From: JAGNLV01 sp964612145 | GTDB taxonomy: Bacteria > Zixibacteria > MSB-5A5 > GN15 > FEB-12 | DNA length: 64,000 bases | Direction of reading: 5' to 3' | Assembly (NCBI GenBank): GCA_964612145.1 | Contig: CAZTBP010000022.1 | Span: forward strand, 1-64,000 | Shown: positions 8,744 to 17,652 of the stretch, in pieces | How positions within the stretch are numbered: position 1 is the stretch's first letter | How the letters are laid out: each line of letters opens with the position of its first letter | The notes under the pieces: model-generated | What the model saw: only the letters and a program-made list of their open reading frames with translations | What the model was told of the DNA's origin: nothing | The model's database searches: none | Position numbers and translations under genes: made by a program

Positions 8744-9493
8744 CTACGCCAACTGCTCCATCAAGCTCTCATCAATATCAAAGTTCGAGTACACCTTCTG
8801 GATATCATCATGATCCTCCAGCATCTCGTACAATTTCAACATCGACGAGGCCTCGTTCTCCTTCTCCAGCTTCACCGTCGTCTCCGGAATCATCGTGACC
8901 TCGGCCGAGGCCATCGCGATCCCCTTCTTCTCGAACGCTTCCCGCACTGTGTCGATATCATCCGGCGGCGTCACTATCTCGTAAATGTCGCCTTCGGTCT
9001 TGACATCCTCGGCACCATTCTCCAGCGCGATCTCAATCGCCGTGTCTTCATCGGTCGCCGTCTTGTCGATCTGGATAATCCCCTTCTTGTGAAACATCCA
9101 GGCCACACAGCCATTCTCACCGAGGTTTCCGCCATACTTGCTCAGGAAATGCCGGATCTCGCCCACCGTACGGTTCTTGTTGTCCGTCATCACCTCAAAA
9201 TACAGGGCTACCCCCCCCGGCCCGTATCCTTCGTAAACGACCGACTCATAGGTCACTCCCGGCAGATCGCCGGTACCCTTCTGAATCGCCCGCTTGATAT
9301 TGTCGCTGGGCATGTTCGAGGCCTTGGCCGCCGCAATGGCGGTCCGAAGCCGCGGATTACCATCAGGATCGCCCCCGCCCTCACGGGCAGCAATCACGAT
9401 CTCCTTGATATGCCGCGTAAAAACCTTGCCGCGCTCGGCATCGGCTTTGCCCTTCTTGCGCTTAATAGTTGCCCACTTTGAATGACCGGACAT
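8744..9493 (-). CDS. yebC: YebC/PmpR/TACO1 family protein
   Basis: A 249-residue YebC family protein, annotated in some bacteria as a transcriptional regulator and more recently linked to relief of ribosome stalling at proline-rich stretches. The N-terminus MSGHSKWATIKRKKGKAD is diagnostic. It has the conserved NIKRAIQKGTG and YEGYGPGGVA segments and the acidic central and C-terminal domains. It stands upstream of ruvCAB, as in many bacteria, but is separated from it here by a HAD gene and a 348-nt gap. Confidence 0.93.
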   Translation of the reverse strand: MSGHSKWATIKRKKGKADAERGKVFTRHIKEIVIAAREGGGDPDGNPRLRTAIAAAKASNMPSDNIKRAIQKGTGDLPGVTYESVVYEGYGPGGVALYFEVMTDNKNRTVGEIRHFLSKYGGNLGENGCVAWMFHKKGIIQIDKTATDEDTAIEIALENGAEDVKTEGDIYEIVTPPDDIDTVREAFEKKGIAMASAEVTMIPETTVKLEKENEASSMLKLYEMLEDHDDIQKVYSNFDIDESLMEQLA

Positions 9494-9588
9494 GGGCAGC
9501 CTCCTCTATTGTAAATCTTCGCTTCTTATTATCTTCAATCTTCTTTTCTCCGTATGGCCCACCATTTATGGCGAGTCCCTCTTTCCTC

Positions 9589-9644
9589 GTAGGTCAAGAC
9601 CCCTGTGGTCTTGACAAAGTCATGGAGCGGAGTCGAACCATGAC
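9589..9644 (+). repeat. Composite REP-like element (two hairpins)
   Basis: GTAG (9589-9592) precedes GTCAAGACC (9593-9601) / GGTCTTGAC (9607-9615). A second hairpin follows at once: GTCATGG (9619-9625) / CCATGAC (9638-9644), with loop AGCGGAGTCGAA. It lies in the 332-nt divergent gap between yebC and the HIT gene (9494-9825). I see nothing else defined in that gap. Confidence 0.7.
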
Positions 9645-9825
9645 CACCTCAGGCTCACACCGCCACCGGCGGACGACCGAAGCAATCCCACCGGCACAAA
9701 ATAAACACTTCCCCCCCGCCGCGCAAGAGCCTTACTTGCCCGAAACAATCCCCGCCAAAATCCTGTTCTTACCCGTAACGCGACAACACGACCAAACCGC
9801 AACCTCAACCAACAGGACCTAAACC

Positions 9826-10158
9826 ATGCCTGACATATTCGAAAAAATCATCAACCGCGAAATCCCCGCCAAAATCTTCCATGACGACGATGCCTGCATC
9901 GTCATCGCCGACCACCGCCCCAAAGACACCATCCACCTGCTGATAATCCCCAAAAAAGTCACCGACACTTTCTACAACACCCCCGATGACACCCTCGCCA
10001 TGCTCAACGCCAAAACCAAACTGGTCGCCGAAAAACTCGGCCTTCAAAACCACTTCCGCATCGTCGTCAACAACGGCTACGGCCAGGAAATCTTCCATCT
10101 CCACTACCATTTTATGTCCGACCGCTCGTCCGACAAGCTGAAATACATCGAGGAATAA
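9826..10158 (+). CDS. HIT family protein (HINT-like nucleotide hydrolase)
   Basis: A 110-residue histidine-triad protein, probably a purine nucleoside phosphoramidate hydrolase of the HINT branch. It opens with MPDIFEKIINREIPAKIFHDD, typical of the family. The active-site triad is FHLHYHFM near the C-terminus, preceded by the VNNGYGQEI stretch. It is transcribed divergently from yebC and is a single-gene unit. Confidence 0.93.
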   Translation: MPDIFEKIINREIPAKIFHDDDACIVIADHRPKDTIHLLIIPKKVTDTFYNTPDDTLAMLNAKTKLVAEKLGLQNHFRIVVNNGYGQEIFHLHYHFMSDRSSDKLKYIEE

Positions 10159-10173
10159 AGTAAAATCCATTGG

Positions 10174-10202
10174 TTGCAAAACGGCCTCCCATCGTCTATA
10201 GT
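10174..10202 (+). promoter_or_regulatory. Predicted sigma-70-type promoter
   Basis: TTGCAA (10174-10179) and TATAGT (10197-10202) are separated by 17 nt, about 50 nt before the lipoprotein start. A GTCTAT/ATAGAC inverted repeat (10194-10199 and 10207-10212) overlaps the -10 box and the expected start site, so it could be an operator. Confidence 0.55.
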
Positions 10203-10251
10203 GAAAATAGACACTTATTGAGATGTTATTCTACACACTGGAGGCCATCCA

Positions 10252-11061
10252 ATGCTGTTAAGGATCTGTGCCCTCAGTCTGGTCGTGTTTTCGCTGCTCC
10301 TCTCCTGCGGCGGTGACGACTGCCCCAACTGTCCGACCGACAACCCGCTAGATAAAACGCCCCGCGAGGACTCCACCGCCGAACTCATGGCCCTGTAAAT
10401 CTCCAACGAACTGGTCGCCCCGGACACCCTCTACGACCAGATCCGCGCTGACCTCGCCGCCATCGAACGACGCTACGGCGCGCAAATCGAAGTCTGGGAC
10501 GACCCCATGGAAAGCGAATACGGTATCGAAGTAGATATAGCATTTATTCCCCCATGGTATTTTGGCGGCATTTCTCTCGTCCTGGATTCAGCCGAACACC
10601 GAAAGGCCGTCGAAGGATCACATCCGGCTCTTCAGAAGGCTATCAGTCAGCTCGACGGCACCTTTATGGTAGGTTTCCCCGAGTGGCCGGATTCACTCTA
10701 CTGGTTTGATGCCGTGCGTTTCGAGGGAAGGCTCAATGCCAAGCGGGCTGCAGAGCGCTTTGTCGGCATCGAGGGTGTCCGTGGCGTCGGGACTAACCCG
10801 CGAGCAGGCGATTATCCGCTCATTCTTCCACTCTACGGCTCCGTCGAACGCCGCTATTGCTACATGTTCTCCTGGGGGGACTGCCCCTCCGGCTGCCTGA
10901 ATTCAAACTGGTACTACTTTCGCATAACCAACCTTGGAGCCGAACTCATTGACTCCGTCCATTCCGGCCCAAATGTCCAATATCCTGCCTGGGCAGACAC
11001 GGTGTATGACACGCTGTACGCCTGGCAGCACGACGGCTGGGGTTGGTGGCGCTCGGACTAA
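10252..11061 (+). pseudogene. Secreted lipoprotein gene with an in-frame TAA at codon 49
   Basis: The reading frame begins with ATG at 10252 behind TGGAGG at a 7-nt spacing. It encodes a lipoprotein signal (hydrophobic core, then LLLSCGGDD) and runs into TAA at 10396-10398. The same frame then stays open without a break to the TAA at 11059-11061. The codons on both sides read as one protein: ELMAL, stop, then ISNELVAPDTLYDQI. A single substitution of the first base (for example from GAA, CAA or AAA) would restore about 269 residues. The C-terminal part is Trp- and Cys-rich (GDCPSGCLNSNWYYF). Function unknown. A point-mutation pseudogene, an assembly error or stop readthrough are the alternatives. 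Confidence 0.75.
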
Positions 11062-11065
11062 CCCC

Positions 11066-11881
11066 TCACTCCTCCGACCGCAACGGCACCGATACCGGCT
11101 GCTCAGCCACTTCTGCTGACAGCCGTCGCCTCACCAACCCATACCCCACCACGCTCCAGAAAAACCCCGCAAAGCCCGCCAGCCCAAAGGTCGTAAACCG
11201 CGTCACCACCCGCTCCATGAAAAACACGTCGTAGATTATCGTCACCACCGCCGCAAACCCTGCCGCGAACACAACCGCACCAATCCACCAGCCCCACTTC
11301 TGACCCGCACTCCGCTTCTCCGGCAACTCCACTGGCCCTGGCATCAGCCAGCCGTTCCAAACCGCCAGCCCCATCACCACAAACCCCGCTAACGTACTCC
11401 CGTGCTGCGCAACCGTGGTCACCGCCACCGGCTCGCCAAAGATCTCCACCGTCTTCGTCAAAAACGGGAAAAATGGCACCATCGTCCCGTGCGCATGCGT
11501 AAACGCATCCCATCCAAAATGCGACAGCGCCCCAACCGCCACCGACACCGCCAAAATCACCCACTGCTTCACCCCCAACGGCCAAAACCGGCTCACCGCC
11601 AGTCCCGACAACCTCTCATCCAGCGGCGACGGCAGATTGATAATCACCTGGTACTTGAACAGCGCGTGAAACGCCAGCGCAAACGCCACCCCCGCCGGCA
11701 CACAGAAAACAACCAGCCCCAGCCACGAGTGCGACAACGACCGGTCCGCCGTCGTCATGATCAAAAAATACAGCAAATCCGGCGACAACGCCCCCGCCAT
11801 CAGCCCGGTCAGCGAAAACCAGCCCGGCGCAATTTTCTTCAACGGCAGCGCCGCCGCGGTATGAGCAATCGTAAACGGCAT
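11066..11881 (-). CDS. DUF4184 family membrane protein
   Basis: A 271-residue multi-pass membrane protein. The N-terminus MPFTIAHTAAALPL, the AGALSPDLLYF stretch and the GALSHFGWDAFTHAHG segment have conserved His/Asp residues recalling membrane-bound metal-dependent hydrolases, and match the DUF4184 type. About six to seven hydrophobic segments are present. The biological role is unknown. It converges on the broken lipoprotein gene with a 4-nt gap between ends. Confidence 0.8.
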   Translation of the reverse strand: MPFTIAHTAAALPLKKIAPGWFSLTGLMAGALSPDLLYFLIMTTADRSLSHSWLGLVVFCVPAGVAFALAFHALFKYQVIINLPSPLDERLSGLAVSRFWPLGVKQWVILAVSVAVGALSHFGWDAFTHAHGTMVPFFPFLTKTVEIFGEPVAVTTVAQHGSTLAGFVVMGLAVWNGWLMPGPVELPEKRSAGQKWGWWIGAVVFAAGFAAVVTIIYDVFFMERVVTRFTTFGLAGFAGFFWSVVGYGLVRRRLSAEVAEQPVSVPLRSEE

Positions 11882-11971
11882 AATATGTAGCCTTATAGGC
11901 CGAAATCAGCCCCATTGTTTCACCCTTTCGGAACATTTAGCCCGTTGCCCCCCTTAACCTTGTAAATAGTA

Positions 11972-11999
11972 TTGACATATGGGGATATATCCCTATCTT
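11972..11999 (+). promoter_or_regulatory. Predicted promoter of the rpsU operon
   Basis: TTGACA (11972-11977), a 16-nt spacer, then TATCTT (11994-11999). A perfect TATAAT also lies at 12055-12060, just upstream of the rpsU ribosome-binding site, and may mark a second start site that lacks a clear -35 box. Confidence 0.6.
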
Positions 12000-12040
12000 A
12001 CCGATACAGTGGACGTATGTCCAATAGGGGCAGTATCCCC
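11981..12040 (+). promoter_or_regulatory. Two GGGG-N6-CCC(C/T) inverted repeats at the rpsU promoter
   Basis: The first copy, GGGGATATATCCCT (11981-11994), lies in the spacer of the predicted promoter; GGGATATATCCC within it is a perfect palindrome. The second, GGGGCAGTATCCCC (12027-12040), lies about 46 bp downstream, ahead of the TATAAT box. Paired sites of the same form suggest a dimeric regulator, but no regulator is identified. Confidence 0.45.
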
Positions 12041-12095
12041 TGTCACAGCAACTTTATAATTTTTGCTTTCGGCAACTCAAAGGAGGTGTGTTCTA

Positions 12096-12293
12096 TTGCC
12101 AGGCGTTAAGGTTCGAGACGATGAGTCTTTTGAAAGAGCCCTTCGCCGTTTTAACAAGTTTTGCGAAAAGACCGGAGTTCTGAGCGACATAAAAAAGCAT
12201 CAGCACTACGAGAAGCCGTCCGAGGCCCGCAAGCGGAAGATGGCGGCTGCTCGACGCAAACAGAGACGGATGAGACGACTCAATAACAGGTAG
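12096..12293 (+). CDS. rpsU: 30S ribosomal protein bS21
   Basis: A 65-residue, strongly basic ribosomal protein of the small subunit that helps in translation initiation. The sequence VKVRDDESFERALRRFNKF and the Lys/Arg-rich tail are typical. The start is a TTG at 12096, nine bases after AGGAGG; the longer frame to 12063 has no ribosome-binding site and adds non-conserved residues. It leads the rpsU-yqeY-cvpA-mutS2-dnaG-recN run, which resembles the rpsU-dnaG macromolecular synthesis operon of other bacteria. Confidence 0.94.
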   Translation: MPGVKVRDDESFERALRRFNKFCEKTGVLSDIKKHQHYEKPSEARKRKMAAARRKQRRMRRLNNR

Positions 12294-12303
12294 GCAACCA
12301 GCA

Positions 12304-12750
12304 GTGAGTCTGCTTGATAACATAGATAAAGATCTGGCCCAGGCCCTGAAGGCCGGCGACAAAAACAAAGTCACCATCCTGCGGGGCCTGAAGTCCGATC
12401 TCAAATACAAACGGATCGACAAAGGCGACGAACTCTCCGACGCAGACATCGTGGACGTGTTGTCCTCTGCTGCCAAAAGACGACGCGAATCGATCGAACA
12501 ATTCCGAGCCGGAAACCGCGACGACCTCGCCGACAAAGAACAATCCGAACTCGAGATCATAAACGTCTACCTGCCCCAACAGCTATCCGAAGACGAGCTG
12601 GAAAAAATCGTTGCCGACACTATTAACGACATCGGCGCCGAGTCTCCCGCTGACCTCGGCAAAGTTATGCAGGCCGTGATGCCCAAAGTCAAAGGGCAGG
12701 CCGACGGCAAGATGGTCAACAAACTGGCCGCAAAAAAACTTGCCAACTAA
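12304..12750 (+). CDS. yqeY: GatB/YqeY domain protein
   Basis: A 148-residue cytoplasmic protein of the YqeY family, related to the tRNA-binding tail domain of the GatB amidotransferase subunit. It starts with GTG 10 nt after rpsU. Conserved segments include KNKVTILRGLKSDLKY, the RRESIEQFRAGNR helix, LPQQLSEDELE and the C-terminal DLGKVMQAVMPKVKGQADGK. The rpsU-yqeY pairing is common. Its exact role is not settled. Confidence 0.93.
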   Translation: MSLLDNIDKDLAQALKAGDKNKVTILRGLKSDLKYKRIDKGDELSDADIVDVLSSAAKRRRESIEQFRAGNRDDLADKEQSELEIINVYLPQQLSEDELEKIVADTINDIGAESPADLGKVMQAVMPKVKGQADGKMVNKLAAKKLAN

Positions 12751-12815
12751 TTCAACAAATCCCTACCATTTCTAAAGATAGCACTCTCAGGACCCCCGAA
12801 TAGGAGTCACTACGG

Positions 12816-13445
12816 ATGAATTGGATTGACGTTATTCTCATCGTATTGCTGCTGACCTCCGTAATCGTCGGATCGAAAAAAGGCCTCATCCGCGAAATTA
12901 TGGCCTTTATCGTTTTCTTCGTCGCGATTATCGTCTCGGTCAACTACATCGACAACTTCGCCGTCTGGGTCTACGAAAAGGTCGGAGGCTCACCTCTCGT
13001 GTCGGCTTTTTTATCCTTTACCATCCTCATCGCCGTTACCTATGCCGCCTTCAAACTCCTCGGCCTCCTCTTCTATAAAGTCGCCAACATCAAACAAATC
13101 GGCAAAAAAGATCAGATGGGCGGCGCCCTCATCGGCTTCCTCCGAGGCTGGCTGCTGATCGGCTTCGCCACCTTTCTGGCCTTCCTCCTCCCGCTGCCGG
13201 GTACTTTTTACATCGCCTTCGAGGCCTCCTTCTTCGGCCCCACCGTAGCCAAAACCGTCCCCCTGTTGTACGAAGGCACATCGCCGGTCCACCCCAACAA
13301 CCCGAATTTTATAACCAAAATCGAAAACACCCTGCTTCTCACCCAGACCAGGACCAACAGGGCCACCGAGGAAGACCGCATGGAAGTCTACGAAGTCCTC
13401 CGGCAGTTGCGACGCCACTTCACTACCGACAACGGAAGCTCGTGA
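12816..13445 (+). CDS. cvpA: CvpA family membrane protein
   Basis: A 209-residue protein with four hydrophobic segments in the first 130 residues, opening MNWIDVILIVLL and containing GSKKGLIREIMAF, a typical CvpA pattern, and GGALIGFLRGWLLIG. The C-terminal tail is cytosolic and charged. Family members are linked to colicin V production or envelope homeostasis in enterobacteria; here only membrane location is supported. AGGAG lies upstream of the ATG, and a terminator follows. Confidence 0.85.
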   Translation: MNWIDVILIVLLLTSVIVGSKKGLIREIMAFIVFFVAIIVSVNYIDNFAVWVYEKVGGSPLVSAFLSFTILIAVTYAAFKLLGLLFYKVANIKQIGKKDQMGGALIGFLRGWLLIGFATFLAFLLPLPGTFYIAFEASFFGPTVAKTVPLLYEGTSPVHPNNPNFITKIENTLLLTQTRTNRATEEDRMEVYEVLRQLRRHFTTDNGSS

Positions 13446-13481
13446 TTTGATTTTGATTTCAGTCTCAGACAACTATATTTA

Positions 13482-13509
13482 AGCCGACCGACGGTCGGCT
13501 TTTTTATTT
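13482..13509 (+). terminator. Rho-independent terminator after cvpA
   Basis: AGCCGACC (13482-13489), loop GAC, GGTCGGCT (13493-13500), then TTTTTATTT. It lies only 28 nt before the mutS2 start, so mutS2 may depend on readthrough or on an internal promoter. Confidence 0.85.
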
Positions 13510-13536
13510 GCCGCCCAGCGACAGCGAGACAAACCG

Positions 13537-15906
13537 ATGGTAGATAAACACACACTCGACATTCTTGAATACGCCAAGATCATCGCCCTGATCGAAACCA
13601 AATGCCTGACCCCATACGGCCGCGATGAAGTCCGCCGCATCCGCCCCCTGTACGACCGCGCCGAAATCGAAAAACGCGCCACCGAAATCTCCCAGCTCCG
13701 CGACATCTTCCAGTTCCAGACCGCCTTCCCCCTCTACGAACTGGACAATTGCCGCGACGACCTCAAACACTCCACTACCGAAGGCGTCTTCCTCGACCCC
13801 GACCGCATCCTCAAAATCGCCGAACTCGTCGAAGTCTCCATGGCGCTGAACGGCTACAACAAGGACGAACGAGAGAACTTCCCCAAAATCGCCGAGTATC
13901 TCGAACAAATTCGCGCTTTCCCGGAACTCAAAAAAGAAATCCGGCGCGCAATCGATGACGACGGCTCCGTAAAAGACTCTGCATCCAGCGAACTCAAACG
14001 CATCCGGGCCGACTTCGCCGACAGTAAACGTCGCATCATCACCAGGCTGACCGGCATCCAGTCCGACCGCCCCCACCAGGCCGGCCGCCAGGACGATATC
14101 GTCACTCAGCGCAACGGACGATACGTTGTCACCGTCCCCTCCTCGTCCTACCGCTCCAACATGGGCATCCTGCACGACCGCTCCCAGACCGGCGCCACCC
14201 TTTACATCGAACCACAGGAAACGGTCGAACTGAACAACAAGCTGAACATGCTCCAGCAGGAGGAACGCCTCGAGATCGACCGCATCCTTCGCGCCATCAC
14301 CGCCGAAATCGCCCGCCGGTTCGAACCCCTGATGGAAAACACCCGCATCATCGGCCGCCTCGACGCCCTCTACGCCTGCGCCAAATTCTCGGTCGACATC
14401 CAGGGCCACCAGGCCCGCCCGGACAACGAAGCCTCCTTCGACCTCGTCGACCTGCGCCACCCCCTGTTGATTATCAAGGCGGAAAAATTCACCGACGTTG
14501 TCCCGAACAACATCAGTCTCGATGAATCCCGGCAGGCCATCCTCGTCACCGGCCCCAACACCGGCGGCAAAACCATCTGCCTCAAATCGGTCGGCCTCGC
14601 CATCCTCATGGCCCAGTCCGGCCTCCATATCGCCGCCTCCGATGCCTCCTCCATTGGGATCTTCGAACACATCTTCGCTGACATCGGCGACGAACAATCT
14701 ATCGAACTCTCGCTCTCGACCTTCTCGTCGCACGTCCGCAACATTATCAGCGGCGTGCAAAAAGCATCACCCAATACCCTTCTGCTTTTCGACGAAATCG
14801 GCGCCGGCACCGACCCCAAAGAAGGCTCCGCCCTCGCCGAGGCCATCATCCTCTACGCCCTCGAACACGGCGCCCGCATGCTCGCAACTACCCACTACTC
14901 ACAACTGAAAACCCTTGCCACCCAGTACCCGGAACTGGAAAACGCCTCCCTCGAATTCGACCGCAAAACCCTCGCCCCCACCTACCGCCTCCACCTCGGC
15001 GTCCCCGGCTCCTCCTACGCTATCGAAATCGCCTCCCGCCTCGGCCTTTCCAAAGACATCTGTGACCGCGCCCAGCGCCTCGCCGGCAGCGGCGAAAAAA
15101 ATCTCTCGAACCTGATCTCCTCCCTGGAAAGCGAACTCGCCACCGTCCGAAAAGATCGCGCCGAACTCTCCGACCGGCTCGACGAAGCCAAAAGACTCGA
15201 AGAGTCCTACAAGTCCCGCGTCGAACAACTGACCCACAACGTCGAAGAAGAAAAAGCCCGCGCCCTGGCCGATACCGAAAAATTCCTCGAAGACACCCGC
15301 CGTGAAATCGAACAACTCGTCGCCAACATCCGCAAATCCCAGGCCGAACCCGAAAAGGTCAAACAGTTCCACCGATCCCTCAAAGAACGTACCAGAGAAC
15401 TGGTCGACCTCAAAAAAACCTCCGAACAGGGCTCCGCCGACCCGGACAAATTCGACATCGGCGACCGCGTCGAAATAATCTCACTGAAACAGCAGGGCGA
15501 AATCGATGAACTCATCGGCAGCGATCGCGCCCGCGTCAAACTCCGCAACATTCACATGACCGTCGAACTCCGCAACCTGCGAAAGGTCGACGAACACGGC
15601 ACCCCGACAAAACCCACCAACAAAGCCGGAGGCGCCTCCCGAATCGAGGCCCGGCAGGTTGAATCACCCGAAATCCACTTACGCGGAATGACCGGCGACG
15701 AAGCCATCGAAGAACTCGAAAAATATCTCGACCGCGCCGTCCTCGCCGGACTCAACCAGGTGTACGTCGTTCACGGCAAAGGAACCGGCGCCCTCCGTCG
15801 CAAACTAACCTCCTACCTCAAAGGACATCCCGAGGTAGCCTCGGTCCGGCTCGGCGACTGGAACGAGGGCGGCGCCGGCGTCACTATCGTCAAACTCAAG
15901 GGCTAG
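13537..15906 (+). CDS. mutS2: Endonuclease MutS2
   Basis: A 789-residue MutS2, an anti-recombination or ribosome-quality-control ATPase. The core ATPase has Walker A GPNTGGKT (about residues 340-347), Walker B LLLFDEIGAGTDP and the AEAIILYALE helix. A long charged coiled coil follows (about 520-640). The C-terminal Smr nuclease domain (about 710-789) carries LRGMTGDEA and VVHGKGTGALRR. It lacks the N-terminal mismatch-reading domain of MutS, as expected. dnaG begins one base after its stop. Confidence 0.95.
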   Translation: MVDKHTLDILEYAKIIALIETKCLTPYGRDEVRRIRPLYDRAEIEKRATEISQLRDIFQFQTAFPLYELDNCRDDLKHSTTEGVFLDPDRILKIAELVEVSMALNGYNKDERENFPKIAEYLEQIRAFPELKKEIRRAIDDDGSVKDSASSELKRIRADFADSKRRIITRLTGIQSDRPHQAGRQDDIVTQRNGRYVVTVPSSSYRSNMGILHDRSQTGATLYIEPQETVELNNKLNMLQQEERLEIDRILRAITAEIARRFEPLMENTRIIGRLDALYACAKFSVDIQGHQARPDNEASFDLVDLRHPLLIIKAEKFTDVVPNNISLDESRQAILVTGPNTGGKTICLKSVGLAILMAQSGLHIAASDASSIGIFEHIFADIGDEQSIELSLSTFSSHVRNIISGVQKASPNTLLLFDEIGAGTDPKEGSALAEAIILYALEHGARMLATTHYSQLKTLATQYPELENASLEFDRKTLAPTYRLHLGVPGSSYAIEIASRLGLSKDICDRAQRLAGSGEKNLSNLISSLESELATVRKDRAELSDRLDEAKRLEESYKSRVEQLTHNVEEEKARALADTEKFLEDTRREIEQLVANIRKSQAEPEKVKQFHRSLKERTRELVDLKKTSEQGSADPDKFDIGDRVEIISLKQQGEIDELIGSDRARVKLRNIHMTVELRNLRKVDEHGTPTKPTNKAGGASRIEARQVESPEIHLRGMTGDEAIEELEKYLDRAVLAGLNQVYVVHGKGTGALRRKLTSYLKGHPEVASVRLGDWNEGGAGVTIVKLKG

Positions 15907-15907
15907 C

Positions 15908-17650
15908 ATGATCGCTCCGGAGACCATCGAACAGGTTCGTCAGGCAACCGACATCGTCGATCTCCTCAGCCAGTACGTCCGTCTCAAACGGCGCGGCCGC
16001 CGATTTATAGCCGTCTGCCCCTTCCACACCGAAAAAACACCCTCGTTCTCCGTCTCCCCCGAAAAACAACTCTACTACTGTTTCGGCTGCCAGCGCGGCG
16101 GAACCGTCTTCACCTTCTTACAGGAACACGAAGGCATGTCCTTCACCGAGGCCGTCCATATGCTCGCCCGCCGCGCCAACATCCAGATCCGCGAAGACCG
16201 TGGCACCGACCGCAAACGTGAACTCGCCGAACGTGTCGCCTACGCCAACCAGGTTGCCCTCGAGTATTTCCGCAAAACCCTCTTCAACCCGCGCTACGAA
16301 TCCGTGCTCGACGACTACCTCATCAAACGCCGGGGCATCACCCGCGACACCGCCAAGGAATTCCAACTCGGCCTCGCAGGCCAGGAATGGGACGGCCTCA
16401 TCCGCTACGCCCGCCCCAAAGGCCTCACGCCCGAGGACCTGGTCGAATGCGGACTCGCCTCGCAGTCGCAGCGCAAGAACAAAATCTATGACCGTTTCCG
16501 CGAACGACTCATCATACCCATCTTCAACCTCAGCCAGAAACCGATAGCCTTCGGCGGCCGCACTCTCAAAAAGGGCGAACAGGCCAAATACATCAACTCG
16601 CCCGAAACCGCCCTCTACAGCAAAAGCAACGTCCTGTACAACCTCAACCTCGCCAAGGACGCCATCCGCAAAGCCGAAGACGTCTTTGTCGTCGAGGGCT
16701 ATTTCGACGTCATCTCTCTCTGGCAGGCCGGCGTCCAAAACGTCGTCGCCTCCTCCGGCACCGCGTTCACCCTCCAGCAGGCCCGCCTCCTGGCCAGGTT
16801 CGCCGACGAGGTCTATCTCTTTTTCGACGCCGACTCCGCCGGCCGCAACGCCGCCCTGCGCTCCGTCGATGTCCTCTTCGATGCCGGACTCGAAGTCAAA
16901 GTCATCTCTGCCCCGCCCGGCGAGGACCCCGATTCCCTCGCCCGCACCTTCGGTTTCGACAAAATCGACGAACTCAAGCACGACGCCATGGGCTTCATCC
17001 CCTTCCGCGTCCAGGACGTCGACCTCCGCACAACCGGCATCATCGCCCGCGAAAAACTCGTCAAGGAACTCGGCGGACTCGCCGCCCGCATCTCCGACCC
17101 CACCCGCCGAAGCCTCTTCCTCGACGAGGCCGCCTCCACTCTCGGTGTCGACACCGAACTTCTGACCCGGGCCGGTCAATCCGAACGCCGCGAACCGACC
17201 GACACCGGTCCAAATGTCGCCCAACCTCGCAAGAAACACGACTCCGTCCAGCGCCACCTCGTCTCCATCCTCATGCAAAACCCCGGCATCATCGACACCA
17301 TCTTCGAAAAAGTCGCCCCCGAAGATTTTACCGCTATCGAACTGCGAAGACTTTACAGCGCCCTCTCTCAGCAGTATCGTAGTGCGGGAAAACTGAATGC
17401 GCGAGCCCTCGTCGACACCGCCCAGGATAACGAGTTCACCTCGCTGATCACCGAACTCGCCGCGCTGGAATGGGAAGACGACAAAATCGACACCGAGGCC
17501 CGACGCCTCCTCAAAGACTTTCTCAATGATCGAAAAAAACGAATTCGTGATGAATTAAGAAAAGAACTGGCTGAAGCCGAAGCCTCCGGTGACCAGGAAA
17601 AAGCAACAAAGCTGTTGGAAGAACTAAACAACTACGGATTAACTGACTGA
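15908..17650 (+). CDS. dnaG: DNA primase DnaG
   Basis: A 580-residue replicative primase. The N-terminal CHC2 zinc finger has CPFHTEKTPSFSVSP followed by YYCFGCQRGG (about residues 37-65). The TOPRIM core has VFVVEGYFDVISLW and LFFDADSAGRNAA (about 258-315), with catalytic Glu and Asp residues. The C-terminal helicase-interaction region is helical and charged. It is coupled to mutS2 upstream (one-base gap) and recN downstream (two-base gap). Confidence 0.96.
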   Translation: MIAPETIEQVRQATDIVDLLSQYVRLKRRGRRFIAVCPFHTEKTPSFSVSPEKQLYYCFGCQRGGTVFTFLQEHEGMSFTEAVHMLARRANIQIREDRGTDRKRELAERVAYANQVALEYFRKTLFNPRYESVLDDYLIKRRGITRDTAKEFQLGLAGQEWDGLIRYARPKGLTPEDLVECGLASQSQRKNKIYDRFRERLIIPIFNLSQKPIAFGGRTLKKGEQAKYINSPETALYSKSNVLYNLNLAKDAIRKAEDVFVVEGYFDVISLWQAGVQNVVASSGTAFTLQQARLLARFADEVYLFFDADSAGRNAALRSVDVLFDAGLEVKVISAPPGEDPDSLARTFGFDKIDELKHDAMGFIPFRVQDVDLRTTGIIAREKLVKELGGLAARISDPTRRSLFLDEAASTLGVDTELLTRAGQSERREPTDTGPNVAQPRKKHDSVQRHLVSILMQNPGIIDTIFEKVAPEDFTAIELRRLYSALSQQYRSAGKLNARALVDTAQDNEFTSLITELAALEWEDDKIDTEARRLLKDFLNDRKKRIRDELRKELAEAEASGDQEKATKLLEELNNYGLTD

Positions 17651-17652
17651 TC

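Noticed and set aside
13504..14760. 418-residue minus-strand frame opposite mutS2
   Set aside because: It is rich in Gly, Val, Asp and Glu, as expected for an antisense frame of a GC-rich gene. The plus strand carries a full MutS2 with all motifs.
16118..17278. 386-residue minus-strand frame opposite dnaG
   Set aside because: It is antisense to the CHC2/TOPRIM coding region, with no ribosome-binding site or recognisable domain.
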